This document shows, piece after piece, positions 9,252-18,340 of a stretch of 64,000 nt of DNA. Numbering within the stretch: the stretch's first letter is position 1; each line of letters opens with the position of its first letter. The notes beneath the pieces are model-generated. The model worked only from the letters and a program-made list of their open reading frames with translations, made no database searches and was not told the origin of the DNA. A program made the translations under genes and the position numbers. The stretch covers positions 248,001-312,000 of the forward strand of contig NZ_JAAGWF010000010.1 of NCBI RefSeq assembly GCF_010686765.1. Direction: 5' to 3'. Source of the stretch: Geodermatophilus sabuli. Its GTDB lineage: Bacteria > Actinomycetota > Actinomycetes > Mycobacteriales > Geodermatophilaceae.

Positions 9252-10904
9252 TCACAGTGCCGCCGCCAGGGCGCGGCCGGCCACCCGGCCGGAGAACAGG
9301 CAGCCACCGAGGAAGGTGCCCTCCAGCGAGCGGTACCCGTGCATGCCTCCGCCACCGAAGCCCGACGCCTCGCCCGCGGCGTAGAGGCCGCCGAAGACCT
9401 CGCCGCCCGGTCGCAGCACCCGGCCGGACAGGTCGGTCTCCAGCCCCCCGAGGGTCTTGCGGGTCAGCAGGTTGAGGCGCACCGCGATCAGCGGACCGGC
9501 CGCCGGGTCGAGCAGCCGGTGCGGCGGCGCGACCCGGATGAGCTTGTCGCCGAGGTAGTTGCGGGCGCCGCGGATGGCGGTGATCTGGAGGTCCTTGCTG
9601 AAGGCGTGCCCCACCTCGCGGTCCCGGCAGACGATCTCCGCCTCGACGGTGGCGAGGTCGAGCTCCGGCGTCCCGCCGGTGACCCGGTTCATGCCGGCCA
9701 CCAGCTGCGGCAGGGTGGCGGCGACGACGAAGTCCTCGCCACGGTCGAGGAACGCCTGCACCGGCCCGGCGACGCCGGCCTTGACCCGGTTGAGCAGCAG
9801 CCGGACGTCCTTGCCGGTGAGGTCGGGGTTCTGCTCGGAGCCGGAGAGGGCGAACTCCTTCTCGACGATCTTCTGTGTGGCGACGAACCAGGTGTGCTCG
9901 TGACCGGTCTGCCCGATGTGGGCCAGCGTGCCCAGGGTGTCGAAGCCGGGGAACAGCGGCACCGGCAGCCGCTTGCCGGTGGCGTCCAGCCACAGCGACG
10001 AGGGGCCGGGCAGGATCCGGATGCCGTGCCGCGCCCAGACCGGCGAGTGGTTGGCGACCCCCTCGGTGTAGTGCCACATCCGGTCCCGGTTGACGAGGTG
10101 CGCGCCGGCCGCCTCCGTGGCCTGCAGCATCCGCCCGTCGACGTGCGCCGGGACGCCGGACAGCAGGCGCTCGGGGGCCGGTCCGAGCCGGGCCGGCCAG
10201 TTCTGCCGGACCAGGTCGTGGTTGCCGCCGATGCCCCCGGAGGTGACGACCACGGCCGCGGCGGTGAGCTCGAAGTCGCCGGCCCGGTCCCGCGAGCTGG
10301 CCTCGCCGCGGGCGGCGTCGCTGTCCACCAGCACGGTGCCACGCACCCCGGTGACCGCGTTCCCGGTGACGACCAGCTCGTCCACCCGGTGACGGAACCG
10401 CAGCTCCACCAGGCCGCGCTCCACCGCGGCGCGGACGCGGCGGGCGAACGGGGCGACGATGGCCGGCCCGGTCCCCCAGACGATGTGGAACCGCGGCACC
10501 GAGTTGCCGTGCCCGGTGGCCGTGTAGCCGCCGCGCTCGGCCCAGCCGACGACGGGGAAGAAGCCGATGCCCTGCTCGCGCAGCCAGGCCCGCTTCTCCC
10601 CGGCGGCGAACTGCAGGTAGGCCTCGGCCCACTGACGGGGCCAGTGGTCCTCCGGGCGGTCGAAGCCCGCGGTGCCCAGCCAGTCCTGCCGGGCCAGCTC
10701 CAGGGAGTCGCGCACCCGGAGGCGGCGCTGCTCCGGGCTGTCGACGAGGAACAGCCCGCCGAAGGACCACCAGGCCTGGCCGCCGAACGACGCCTCCGGC
10801 TCCTGCTCGAGCAGCACGACCCGCTTCCCGGCGTCGGCCAGCTCGGCGGTGGCGACCAGTCCGGCCAGCCCCGCACCCACCACGACGACGTCAGTCTCGG
10901 TCAC
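9252..10904 (-). CDS. FAD-binding dehydrogenase (KstD/fumarate reductase-like superfamily)
   Basis: A flavoprotein of 550 residues resembling the mycobacterial FAD-binding dehydrogenase group related to 3-ketosteroid dehydrogenases. The N-terminus is the FAD motif VVVVGAGLAGLVATAEL, the middle has VVVTSGGIGGNHDLV, and the C-terminus has GLYAAGEASGFGGGGMHGYR, which closes the FAD site. The substrate is unknown; the real steroid KstD active-site set was not verified. The GTG at 10904 puts the start just before the Rossmann motif and clears the upstream gene. GTG 10913 or 10943 are alternatives, the latter overlapping the upstream gene by 29 bp. None has a strong Shine-Dalgarno. Confidence 0.8.
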   Translation of the reverse strand: MTETDVVVVGAGLAGLVATAELADAGKRVVLLEQEPEASFGGQAWWSFGGLFLVDSPEQRRLRVRDSLELARQDWLGTAGFDRPEDHWPRQWAEAYLQFAAGEKRAWLREQGIGFFPVVGWAERGGYTATGHGNSVPRFHIVWGTGPAIVAPFARRVRAAVERGLVELRFRHRVDELVVTGNAVTGVRGTVLVDSDAARGEASSRDRAGDFELTAAAVVVTSGGIGGNHDLVRQNWPARLGPAPERLLSGVPAHVDGRMLQATEAAGAHLVNRDRMWHYTEGVANHSPVWARHGIRILPGPSSLWLDATGKRLPVPLFPGFDTLGTLAHIGQTGHEHTWFVATQKIVEKEFALSGSEQNPDLTGKDVRLLLNRVKAGVAGPVQAFLDRGEDFVVAATLPQLVAGMNRVTGGTPELDLATVEAEIVCRDREVGHAFSKDLQITAIRGARNYLGDKLIRVAPPHRLLDPAAGPLIAVRLNLLTRKTLGGLETDLSGRVLRPGGEVFGGLYAAGEASGFGGGGMHGYRSLEGTFLGGCLFSGRVAGRALAAAL

Positions 10905-10914
10905 GTCGGGCACG

Positions 10915-11445
10915 CTAGCGGGCGCGGGTGCCGTCGCGGTCACGGCCGGCGGGCCGCGCCGCCCGGCCGGGCCGGGTCCACTCCCGGACGGGACGCCGGG
11001 TCGCGAGCACCAGGCAGCCCACCGGGCCGGCCAGGAGCAACGCCGCCCATCCGGCGGCCCGCCCGTCGCCGAGGGCAGCGAAGAGGAGCACCAACCCCGC
11101 CAGCGCCAGCAGCGGCGGGACGGCGGCAGCGGCCAGGACCGGCCAGGCCCGCCTCGCTCCCCGCTGCACCAGCACGGCCCCGGCCACCGCCCAGGCGGCC
11201 AGCAGCACCGGGATCCCGACGTACCAGTGCCAGCGGCGGTCGGGTTCCCAGAGCAGGTAGCCCAGGTAGAGGTCCTCCGCGGCGACGAGCAGACCGAACG
11301 CCGCCGCGAAGGGGACGAGCTCGGGACGCCCCTGCGGCGCCGGGAGCGGCCCCCGGCCGGCGGGCGGCCGCGCAGCCGGCCGCGGGGAACGCCGGGGCGC
11401 CGGCGGGCGCCGGGCGGGCGGCAGGCGACGGGATGACGGAGACAT
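10915..11445 (-). CDS. Membrane protein of unknown function
   Basis: A 176-residue protein with a Pro/Arg-rich N-terminal 40 residues, then three or four hydrophobic segments (about 42-65, 72-93, 98-125 and 130-150), ending in a basic tail. It contains ED-LYLGYLLWEP and HWYVGIPVLLAAW. Not recognised. It starts at ATG 11445 and lies between the FAD dehydrogenase and another small membrane protein on the same strand, possibly in one transcript. Confidence 0.55.
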   Translation of the reverse strand: MSPSSRRLPPARRPPAPRRSPRPAARPPAGRGPLPAPQGRPELVPFAAAFGLLVAAEDLYLGYLLWEPDRRWHWYVGIPVLLAAWAVAGAVLVQRGARRAWPVLAAAAVPPLLALAGLVLLFAALGDGRAAGWAALLLAGPVGCLVLATRRPVREWTRPGRAARPAGRDRDGTRAR

Positions 11446-11463
11446 GGCCGGGCTGCGGGCCGG

Positions 11464-11922
11464 TCAGCCGGCCCGGCGGGTCCGCTGCGGCCGGCCGGCC
11501 ACCCAGCGGCGGACGCGCGGCGTCTGGGCCAGGACGGCGGCGGCGATCGGGAGGACGAGCAGCAGCAGCGGCCAGCCCGAGCCCCCGACGTCCTCTGCCT
11601 GCGCCCCCGCCCAGATGACCGCGCCGGTGAGCACCGCCACCGGCAGCACGGCCAGGACGAGGAACAGCCAGCTGCGGCGGATCAGCAGCCACAGCGCCGC
11701 CCAGACCTGCAGGACCGGTGCCACGACGATCAGGTAGGTCCACGGGTCGGGACCGCTGTCCGCGCTCAGCCCGCCGAGGGCGACGGCGATGACGGCCAGG
11801 AAGGCCGGCGGCATGGCGCCGGCGATGCCCAGGACCGCCGCGGCGATGGCGGGCACGGGCATGCGGGGATCCGGCGGCGCGGTGTCGGACGGGCGCCCGG
11901 CGCGGCGGGTGGGAGGGGGCAC
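11464..11922 (-). CDS. Small membrane protein of unknown function
   Basis: 152 residues with a Pro-rich start (PPPTRRAGRPSD) and four hydrophobic stretches, including PAIAAAVLGIAGAMPPAFLAV and LFLVLAVLPVAVLTGAVIW, and a basic C-terminus. No family recognised. The GTG at 11922 is chosen so the gene begins 10 bp after the stop of the upstream ABC exporter gene. The longer frame would overlap that gene by about 50 bp. Confidence 0.5.
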   Translation of the reverse strand: MPPPTRRAGRPSDTAPPDPRMPVPAIAAAVLGIAGAMPPAFLAVIAVALGGLSADSGPDPWTYLIVVAPVLQVWAALWLLIRRSWLFLVLAVLPVAVLTGAVIWAGAQAEDVGGSGWPLLLLVLPIAAAVLAQTPRVRRWVAGRPQRTRRAG

Positions 11923-11932
11923 GCTGCGCAGG

Positions 11933-13822
11933 CTAGGGCGCCGGGGCGGGCTCCGGGCGGTCGGCCGCGCCCGACCGGCCACCCGTCGGCACCTGATCGG
12001 TCGAGGACCGCCGCCAGGAGGCGTGCAGGCGCGCGTAGGGGCCGACGGCGTCCACCAGCTCCTCGTGCGTGCCCCGCTGGACCACCCGGCCGGCGTCGAC
12101 GACCAGCACCTCGTCGGCCCGCTCGGCGCTGGACAACCGGTGCGCGATGGTCAGCGTGGTCCGCCCGTCGGTCAGGGTGTCCAGCGCGCGGGTCAGCCGC
12201 TGCTCGGTCGCCGGGTCGACGGCGCTGGTGGCCTCGTCGAGCACCAGCAGGTCGGGGTCGGCGACGTAGGCGCGGGCGACGGCGACCAGCTGCCGCTCCC
12301 CCGCCGACAGCGACTCCCCCCGCTGGCCGACCGCGGTGGCCACGCCGTCGGCCAGGCCCGCGATCCAGGCGGCGAGGCCCAGCTCGTCGAAGGCGGCGAG
12401 GACCTCGGCGTCGTCCATGCCGGGCCGGCCGTAGCGGACGTTGTCGGCCACGGTCGCGTCGAAGAGGAAGCCGTCCTGCGGCACCATCACCACCCGCTGC
12501 CGGAGCGAGGCGGAGGCGACCCGGTCCAGCGGCACCCACCCGGCGGTGTCGCTCCCGAGCAGCACGCGGCCGGCGGAGGGGTCCATCAGCCGGGTGACCA
12601 GCTTGGCGAACGTGGTCTTCCCCGAGCCCGTCTCGCCGACGATCGCCACCCGTCGCCGGGCCGCGATGTCGAGGTCGACGTCCGCCAACGCCGGCCGCGC
12701 CCCGGGGGCGTACCGGAAGGTGACGTGCTCGAAGCGCACCGCGAGCGGGCCCGGGGGCAGCACGCGCGCGGATGCCGGGTCGGTCACCGCCGGGTCCCGG
12801 ACGTCGGGCTCGGTCTCCAGGACGTCGAGGACGCGGCGGAACCCGGCGACGGCGTTCTGCGCCTCGTTGAGCACCTCGCTGGCGGTCTGCACGGGCGCGA
12901 CGAACAGCGTCACGAGGAACAGGAAGGCGATGAGGGTGCCGGCGGACAGGCCGCCGCCCACCCCGAGCAGCACCCCCACCACCACGACCGCGGCGTTGGC
13001 GAGGGCGGCGACGAACTCGCCGCTGACGAACACCGCCGCCGTGGTCTTCTGCGCGTCGACCTGGGCGCGGTAGTGCCGGGCGATGGCCCGGTCCAGCCGG
13101 GCCGCGGTCCGCTCCCGGATCCCGTAGGCGCGGACCGTGGGCGCCCCGACGACGGACTCGGACACCGCGGCCAGCACGTCGCCGACCCGCTCGCGGACGG
13201 TGCCGTAGGCCGTCGCCAGCCGGCGCGCGAAGAACCGCACCGCGAAGCCCAGCGGCACGAAGCAGGCCAGCACCAGCAGCGTCAGCTGCCAGGAGTAGAC
13301 CGCCATGACGACGGTGGCGACGAGCAGCTGGCCCAGGCTGATCACACCGAGGACGCCGCCCCACTGCATGAAGGTGGAGAGCTGGTCGACGTCGCTGGTG
13401 ACGCGGGAGACCAGCGACCCGCGGCGCTGCCCCTGCTGGTGCAGGACGGACAGGTCGTGCACGTGCCGGAAGGCCCGCGTGCGCAGCCCGGCCAGCGCCG
13501 TCTCGGTCGTCCGGAACAGCCGGACGTTCATCCGGTACACCGCGACGGCGGTCAGCACGACGACGAGCGCGCAGAGCAGGACGACGTTCCGGACGAGGTC
13601 GAGGTCCGGACCGCCGGGGGCGGCCAGGCCGCGGTCGACGACCTGCTGGACGGCGATCGGCACGACCACGCGGCCGGCGGTCGCGACGAGGGCGAGGGCG
13701 AAGGTGGCCGGCAGGCCGCGGCGGAACTCCGGCATCATCGCCAGACCCCGGCGCAGGGTGGCGAGAGCCCCCTCCTCGCGGTGCTCGGCGATGGGGCCCG
13801 CGGCGGCCACCTGGTCGCTCAC
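11933..13822 (-). CDS. ABC exporter half-transporter, canonical ATPase half
   Basis: Fused permease-ATPase of 629 residues: a six-helix type-IV exporter domain (about 35-330), then a nucleotide-binding domain with Walker A GETGSGKTT, signature LSAGERQ, Walker B LLVLDEATSAVD and switch IAHR. The catalytic Glu and switch His are present, but the signature departs from LSGGQ. The GTG start overlaps the stop of the sister gene by 4 bp. With that gene it should form a heterodimer with one consensus and one degenerate ATP site. The substrate is unknown; drugs or lipids are usual for this class. Confidence 0.9.
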   Translation of the reverse strand: MSDQVAAAGPIAEHREEGALATLRRGLAMMPEFRRGLPATFALALVATAGRVVVPIAVQQVVDRGLAAPGGPDLDLVRNVVLLCALVVVLTAVAVYRMNVRLFRTTETALAGLRTRAFRHVHDLSVLHQQGQRRGSLVSRVTSDVDQLSTFMQWGGVLGVISLGQLLVATVVMAVYSWQLTLLVLACFVPLGFAVRFFARRLATAYGTVRERVGDVLAAVSESVVGAPTVRAYGIRERTAARLDRAIARHYRAQVDAQKTTAAVFVSGEFVAALANAAVVVVGVLLGVGGGLSAGTLIAFLFLVTLFVAPVQTASEVLNEAQNAVAGFRRVLDVLETEPDVRDPAVTDPASARVLPPGPLAVRFEHVTFRYAPGARPALADVDLDIAARRRVAIVGETGSGKTTFAKLVTRLMDPSAGRVLLGSDTAGWVPLDRVASASLRQRVVMVPQDGFLFDATVADNVRYGRPGMDDAEVLAAFDELGLAAWIAGLADGVATAVGQRGESLSAGERQLVAVARAYVADPDLLVLDEATSAVDPATEQRLTRALDTLTDGRTTLTIAHRLSSAERADEVLVVDAGRVVQRGTHEELVDAVGPYARLHASWRRSSTDQVPTGGRSGAADRPEPAPAP

Positions 13823-15594
13823 GCCGCCACCTCCGTCTGCGCGTAGGCGCGCACCAGGGCGGCGTAACCGGGCACCTCGTCGAGCAACTGCTCGTGGGGG
13901 CCCCGCGCCAGGAGCCGGCCGTCCTCGAGCCAGACCACCTCGTCGGCCAGTGCGATGGTGGCCTGCCGGTAGGCGACGACGACCACGGTGGAGGGCCGGT
14001 CGGCGTCGCGGAGGGCGTCGAGGATGCGCGCCTCCACCGCCGGGTCGACCGCGCTCGTGGCGTCGTCGAGCACCAGCAGCCGGGGCCGGCGGACCACCGC
14101 GCGGGCCAGGGCCAGCCGCTGCCGCTGCCCGCCCGACAGGGAGGCGCCGCGCTCGCCGACCCGGGTGTCCAGGCCCTCGGGCAGCCGGGCGACGAACTCG
14201 TCGGCGGCGGCGGTCCGCAGAGCCGCCCAGACCTCCTCGTCGCCGAGGTCGGCGCCCAGGGTCACGTTGCCGCGCACGGTGTCGTCGAACAGGAACGTGC
14301 CCTGGGCGACGAAGGCCGCCTGCGTGCTGACCTCCCCCTCCCGGAGGGCGCGCAGGTCGACGCCGTCGAGGAGCACCCGCCCGCTGCCGGGGTCGACGAG
14401 GCGGACCAGCAGGCCGGCGAGGGTGGACTTGCCCGATCCGGTCGGCCCGACGACGGCGACCGTGCTGCCCGCTACGACGTCGAAGGTGACGTCGGACAGC
14501 GTCGGGCGGGCGGCGCCGGCGAAGGCGAACCCGACGTCGTGCAGCGCCAGGCCGGCACCGTCCGTGCCGCCGGCCGCGGTCCGGTCGCCGTGCGGCGTCT
14601 CGCCCGTGGCGTCGAGGACCGGGGTGACCCGGTCGAAGCCGGCCAGCGCACGCGGCAGGTCGGCCAGGACCCAGCCGATCGCGCGGATCGGCAGCGCCAG
14701 CAGGGTGAACAGGTAGGCGATGGACACCAGGTCACCGGCGTCGGCGGCCCCGTCGGCCACCCGCCCGGCCCCGATGAGCAGGACGGCGAGGGTGCCCAGG
14801 TTGGGCAGGGCCTCCATGAGCGGGTCGAACAGCCCCCGCACCCGGCCCACGGCGACCAGCCCGTCGCGCAGCTCGTCGGCGCGGGCGGCGAAGCGGGCGG
14901 TCTCGACGTCCTCCCGGCCGAGGGTCTTGACCACGAGCGCGGCGTCGAAGCTCTCGTGCGCGATCTCGCTGACCTCGGCCCGGAGCTGCTGGGCCCGCTG
15001 CATGCGCGGGCTCATCACCTGCGAGTAGACGGCGTTGACCACGAACACCAGCGGGAAGACGACCAGGCCCACCAGCGCCAGCCAGGGGTCGGTCGCCACC
15101 AGCGCGGCCACGGTGATGCCGATCATGACCACGGCGCCGCAGGCGAAGGGCAGCGGTGCCACGAAGAACCAGGCGGCCTCGACGTCGCTGTTGGCGTTGG
15201 ACAGCAGCTGCCCGGTGGGGTGGCGCTGGTGCCAGGACAGGGGCAGCCGCAGGTACTGGCCGGTGACCCGGCGGCGGTAGTCGGCCTGCAGCCGGTACCC
15301 CATGATCCCGGCGAACAGCCGGCGGCCGAGGATGCCGAGGATCTTGAGGACGGCGACGGCCAGGATCGCCACGGTCGCCAGCGTGAGTGCCGCGGCGGTG
15401 GTCGCGCCGTCCTCGAACGCCGGCAGGACGACGCGGCTGGTGATCTCCCCGATGACGTAGGCGCTGGCCACCGTCATCCCGCCGTAGAGGCTGCTGGCCA
15501 GGAAGGCCAGGGTGAACATGCCGGGCTGCTCGGCGACGGCGCGGCCGATGTGGCGCATCCCTCGCCGGACCACGGCATCTCGGCGGCGGGGCAC
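13819..15594 (-). CDS. ABC exporter half-transporter, degenerate-site half
   Basis: A 591-residue fused permease-ATPase. The membrane domain covers about residues 20-320. The ATPase domain has Walker A GPTGSGKST and a perfect LSGGQRQRLALARA signature, but Walker B reads LLVLDDATSAVD (Asp for the catalytic Glu) and the switch region VAYRQ lacks the usual His. It complements the partner, whose Walker B is intact and signature altered, as in heterodimeric exporters such as TM287/288. The start at GTG 15594 is set by AGGAG five bases upstream; the open frame continues far upstream but antisense to the next gene. Confidence 0.9.
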   Translation of the reverse strand: MPRRRDAVVRRGMRHIGRAVAEQPGMFTLAFLASSLYGGMTVASAYVIGEITSRVVLPAFEDGATTAAALTLATVAILAVAVLKILGILGRRLFAGIMGYRLQADYRRRVTGQYLRLPLSWHQRHPTGQLLSNANSDVEAAWFFVAPLPFACGAVVMIGITVAALVATDPWLALVGLVVFPLVFVVNAVYSQVMSPRMQRAQQLRAEVSEIAHESFDAALVVKTLGREDVETARFAARADELRDGLVAVGRVRGLFDPLMEALPNLGTLAVLLIGAGRVADGAADAGDLVSIAYLFTLLALPIRAIGWVLADLPRALAGFDRVTPVLDATGETPHGDRTAAGGTDGAGLALHDVGFAFAGAARPTLSDVTFDVVAGSTVAVVGPTGSGKSTLAGLLVRLVDPGSGRVLLDGVDLRALREGEVSTQAAFVAQGTFLFDDTVRGNVTLGADLGDEEVWAALRTAAADEFVARLPEGLDTRVGERGASLSGGQRQRLALARAVVRRPRLLVLDDATSAVDPAVEARILDALRDADRPSTVVVVAYRQATIALADEVVWLEDGRLLARGPHEQLLDEVPGYAALVRAYAQTEVAA

Positions 15595-15706
15595 AGCTCT
15601 CCTCGGTCGTCGTCCGGGCGGTGTCGGCGACCGTACGTGGCGCGTCCGACGCTTCCTGCCCACCGGGCCGGTCGTGCCGGCCCCGCACCGTCGGTAACTT
15701 CGGGGG

Positions 15707-16312
15707 GTGACCGCCTCTTCCCGGCCCCTGGCCGCCCGCGAGCGGGCCGAGCTCGCCGACCTGCTGGAGCGGCTGGGCCCGGACGCGCCGACCTGCTGTG
15801 CCGGCTGGTCGACCGCCCACCTGGCCGCCCACCTGGTGGTCCGGGAGCGACGGCCCGACGCCCTGCCCGGGCTGGGCGTCGAGCAGCTCGGCGTGGCCCG
15901 GCCGCTGACCGCGTGGTCGCACCGGCTGGAGGACCGGCTACGGACGTCGACGCCCTTCCCCGAGGTCGTCGGCCGGCTGCGCGCGGGTCCCCCGGCCTGG
16001 TCCCCGATGGGCCTGCCGGGGCTGGCCGACGCGGTGAACACCGCCGAGTTCGTCATCCACCACGAGGACGTCCGCCGCGCGCAACCCGACTGGACCGCGC
16101 GCACGCTCGACCGGGCCGACCAGGACAGGCTGTGGGGCGCCGCCGTGCTGTTCGCCCGCCGGCAGCGCGGGGGCGCCGTGCTCCGCCGCACCGACGTGCC
16201 CGCCGACGCCAAGCGGATCGGCGGCGGCGGCACGGCCGTGGCCGGTGAACCCCTCGAGCTGCTGCTGTGGGCCGCAGGCCGGCGCGACGTCGCCCGCGTC
16301 ACCGGCTCCTGA
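15707..16312 (+). CDS. TIGR03085-type metal-binding protein (mycothiol-dependent DinB-like fold)
   Basis: A 201-residue actinobacterial protein of the family related to mycothiol-dependent maleylpyruvate isomerase. The N-terminal helix has ERAELADLLERLGPDAPT, a likely metal ligand lies in WSTAHLAAHLVVRE, and a second histidine cluster in EFVIHHEDVRRAQP. The biochemical role of this subgroup is unknown; metal-dependent thiol chemistry is inferred from the family. It is the only plus-strand gene in the left 22 kb, divergent from the ABC exporters and convergent with hisF, the stops being 9 bp apart. Confidence 0.8.
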   Translation: MTASSRPLAARERAELADLLERLGPDAPTCCAGWSTAHLAAHLVVRERRPDALPGLGVEQLGVARPLTAWSHRLEDRLRTSTPFPEVVGRLRAGPPAWSPMGLPGLADAVNTAEFVIHHEDVRRAQPDWTARTLDRADQDRLWGAAVLFARRQRGGAVLRRTDVPADAKRIGGGGTAVAGEPLELLLWAAGRRDVARVTGS

Positions 16313-16321
16313 GCGCCGGAC

Positions 16322-17116
16322 CTACCGGCTCGGGTGGTCGGCCTCGCGTCGCACCGGGACGCCGGCGGCGTCCAGGGCGGCCTTCACGTCGCCGATCCGC
16401 AGCTTGCCGAAGTGGAAGACGCTCGCGGCCAGGACCGCGTCGGCGCCGGCCGTCACCGCCGGCGGGAAGTGCTCCGGCTCGCCCGCTCCCCCGCTGGCGA
16501 TCAGCGGCACCGTGACCTCCCGCCGCACCGCCTGGACCAGGTCCAGGTCGAACCCCGCCTGGGTGCCGTCGGCGTCCATCGAGTTGAGCAGCACCTCGCC
16601 GACGCCGAGCGCGGCGGCCTGGACCACCCACTCGACGGCGTCGCGGCCGGTGCCCCGGCGTCCGCCGTGGGTGGTGATCTCGAAGCCGGAGTCGGTGGCC
16701 GCGCCGTCCCGGCACCGTCGCGCGTCGAGGGACAGCACCAGCACCTGGTTGCCGAACCGGTCGGTGATCTCGCTGATCAGCTCGGGGCGGGCCACCGCCG
16801 CGGTGTTCACCGCGACCTTGTCCGCACCGGCCCGCAGCAACCGGTCGACGTCGGTGACGCTGCGGACGCCGCCGCCGACGGTGAGCGGGATGAACACGCT
16901 CTCCGCGGTCCGGCGGACGACGTCGTAGGTGGTCTCGCGGTCCCCGGAGCTGGCGGTGATGTCGAGGAAGGTGAGCTCGTCGGCGCCCTCGGCGTCGTAG
17001 ACGCGAGCCATCTCCACCGGGTCGCCGGCATCGCGCAGGTCGACGAAGTTGACGCCCTTCACGACCCGGCCGGCGTCCACGTCCAGGCACGGGATCACCC
17101 GCACGGCCAGGCTCAC
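16322..17116 (-). CDS. hisF: Imidazole glycerol phosphate synthase cyclase subunit
   Basis: Works with HisH: ammonia from the glutaminase enters the barrel and converts PRFAR to imidazole glycerol phosphate plus AICAR. The 264 residues form a TIM barrel with the catalytic aspartate in [15 protein letters not shown] and phosphate sites ASGGAG and VGGGVRSV. The protein is of usual length. The GTG start at 17116 is preceded by GAGGAG at the end of a repeat-like leader. Its partner hisH is about 29 kb away, across the accessory region. Confidence 0.97.
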   Translation of the reverse strand: MSLAVRVIPCLDVDAGRVVKGVNFVDLRDAGDPVEMARVYDAEGADELTFLDITASSGDRETTYDVVRRTAESVFIPLTVGGGVRSVTDVDRLLRAGADKVAVNTAAVARPELISEITDRFGNQVLVLSLDARRCRDGAATDSGFEITTHGGRRGTGRDAVEWVVQAAALGVGEVLLNSMDADGTQAGFDLDLVQAVRREVTVPLIASGGAGEPEHFPPAVTAGADAVLAASVFHFGKLRIGDVKAALDAAGVPVRREADHPSR

Positions 17117-17199
17117 GCCCTCTCCTCGCTGCCGCTCGTCGCGGTCGTTCGCCTCCAGCGGGCTCTGCTCGTGGACGAGCTCGCACGCTCGCTCGTCAC
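17117..17199 (-). repeat. Leader repeat element joining the ridA stop to the hisF start
   Basis: Reading toward hisF, the 80-nt spacer begins with the ridA stop region TGACGAGCGAGCGTGCGAGC, contains GCAGAGC, and ends GACGAGCGGCAGCGAGGAG just before the start codon. The ileS leader at 62161-62237 has the same order of blocks and a nearly identical end. It therefore looks like a dispersed unit that supplies a ribosome-binding site. Confidence 0.5.
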
Positions 17200-17588
17200 G
17201 CGACCACCCCCCGCACCGCGTCGGCCTCCACCTCGACCAGCATCGCCGGGTCGATCAGCGCGGCGACCTGCACCATCGAGGTGGCCGGCCGGACGTCGCC
17301 GAACACCTCGCCGTGGGCGCGCCCGATCTCCTCCCAGCGGGAGATGTCGGTGACGAACATCCGCGTGCGGACGACGTCGGCGACGGTGAACCCGGCCCGT
17401 TCCAGGGCCTCGACGACGTTGGCCAGCGCCTGACGGGTCTGCGCGCCGGCGTTCCCGGGGTGGACCACCGCGCCGTCGACGGTGGCGGTGGTCCCGCTGA
17501 CCCAGGCGAGGTCCCCGTGCACCACCACCCGGCTGTAGCCGACCACCGCCTCCCAGGGGCCCTCCGAGCCCAGCCGCACCACGTTCAC
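17196..17588 (-). CDS. RidA family protein
   Basis: A 130-residue YjgF/YER057c/UK114-type protein. RidA proteins hydrolyse reactive enamine/imine intermediates, mainly from PLP enzymes. The fold landmarks are present: [40 protein letters not shown] and the end [12 protein letters not shown]. The deaminase arginine normally found near the C-terminus in a C(I)R motif is not obvious, so activity may differ. The GTG at 17588 overlaps the hisA stop by 4 bp. A RidA gene between hisA and hisF is a known arrangement in actinomycetes. Confidence 0.85.
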   Translation of the reverse strand: MNVVRLGSEGPWEAVVGYSRVVVHGDLAWVSGTTATVDGAVVHPGNAGAQTRQALANVVEALERAGFTVADVVRTRMFVTDISRWEEIGRAHGEVFGDVRPATSMVQVAALIDPAMLVEVEADAVRGVVA

Positions 17589-18340
17589 GAGAGCTCCGTG
17601 GTGATCGCGAGCGCCTCCGGCAGGGTGAACGCGCCGGCGTAGAGCGCCTTGCCCACGATCGCGCCCTCCACCCCGACCGTGGTCAGCCCCGCCAGCGCGC
17701 GGATGTCCTCGAGGGAGCTGACCCCGCCCGACGCCACCACCGGACGCGGCGTCGCGGCGCAGACCTCCCGCAGCAGCTCGAGGTTCGGGCCGCGGAGCGT
17801 GCCGTCCTTGGTGATGTCGGTGACCACGTAGCGGGCGCAGCCCTCGGCGTCGAGCCGGGCGAGGGTCTCGTAGAGCTCGCCGCCCTCGCGGGTCCAGCCC
17901 CGGGCGGCCAGCCGGGTGCCGCGGACGTCGAGGCCGACGGCGATCCGGTCGCCGTGCTCGGCGATGGCCCGGGCGCACCACTCGGGGGACTCGAGCGCGG
18001 CGGTGCCCAGGTTGACCCGCCGGCAGCCGGTGGCCAGCGCCGCCGCCAGCGTCTCGTCGTCCCGGATGCCGCCCGACAGCTCGACGTCGACGTCGAGTTC
18101 CCCGACGACGCGGGCCAGCAGCTCCCGGTTGCTGCCGCGGCCGAAGGCCGCGTCCAGGTCGACCAGGTGCACCCACTCGGCGCCGTCCCGCTGCCAGTTC
18201 AGCGCGGCCTCCAGGGGATCGCCGTAGGCGGTCTCGCTGCCGGCCTCCCCCTGCACGAGACGGACGGCCTGTCCGTCGGCGACGTCGACGGCGGGGAGCA
18301 GTTGCAGCGTGGGCACCGGCACAGCGTATTGACCGGTCAC
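17585..18340 (-). CDS. hisA: Phosphoribosyl isomerase A (HisA, probably bifunctional HisA/TrpF)
   Basis: Aldose-ketose isomerase acting on ProFAR in histidine synthesis. Actinobacteria generally use this enzyme, PriA, for the TrpF reaction as well, and no trpF gene is seen in the trp cluster here. The 251 residues show the first catalytic Asp in [19 protein letters not shown], the PriA-like [10 protein letters not shown] loop, and the second catalytic Asp in [14 protein letters not shown]. The GTG at 18340 is favoured by a 4-bp overlap with the SDR stop; a GTG six codons later is also possible. Confidence 0.95.
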   Translation of the reverse strand: MTGQYAVPVPTLQLLPAVDVADGQAVRLVQGEAGSETAYGDPLEAALNWQRDGAEWVHLVDLDAAFGRGSNRELLARVVGELDVDVELSGGIRDDETLAAALATGCRRVNLGTAALESPEWCARAIAEHGDRIAVGLDVRGTRLAARGWTREGGELYETLARLDAEGCARYVVTDITKDGTLRGPNLELLREVCAATPRPVVASGGVSSLEDIRALAGLTTVGVEGAIVGKALYAGAFTLPEALAITTELS

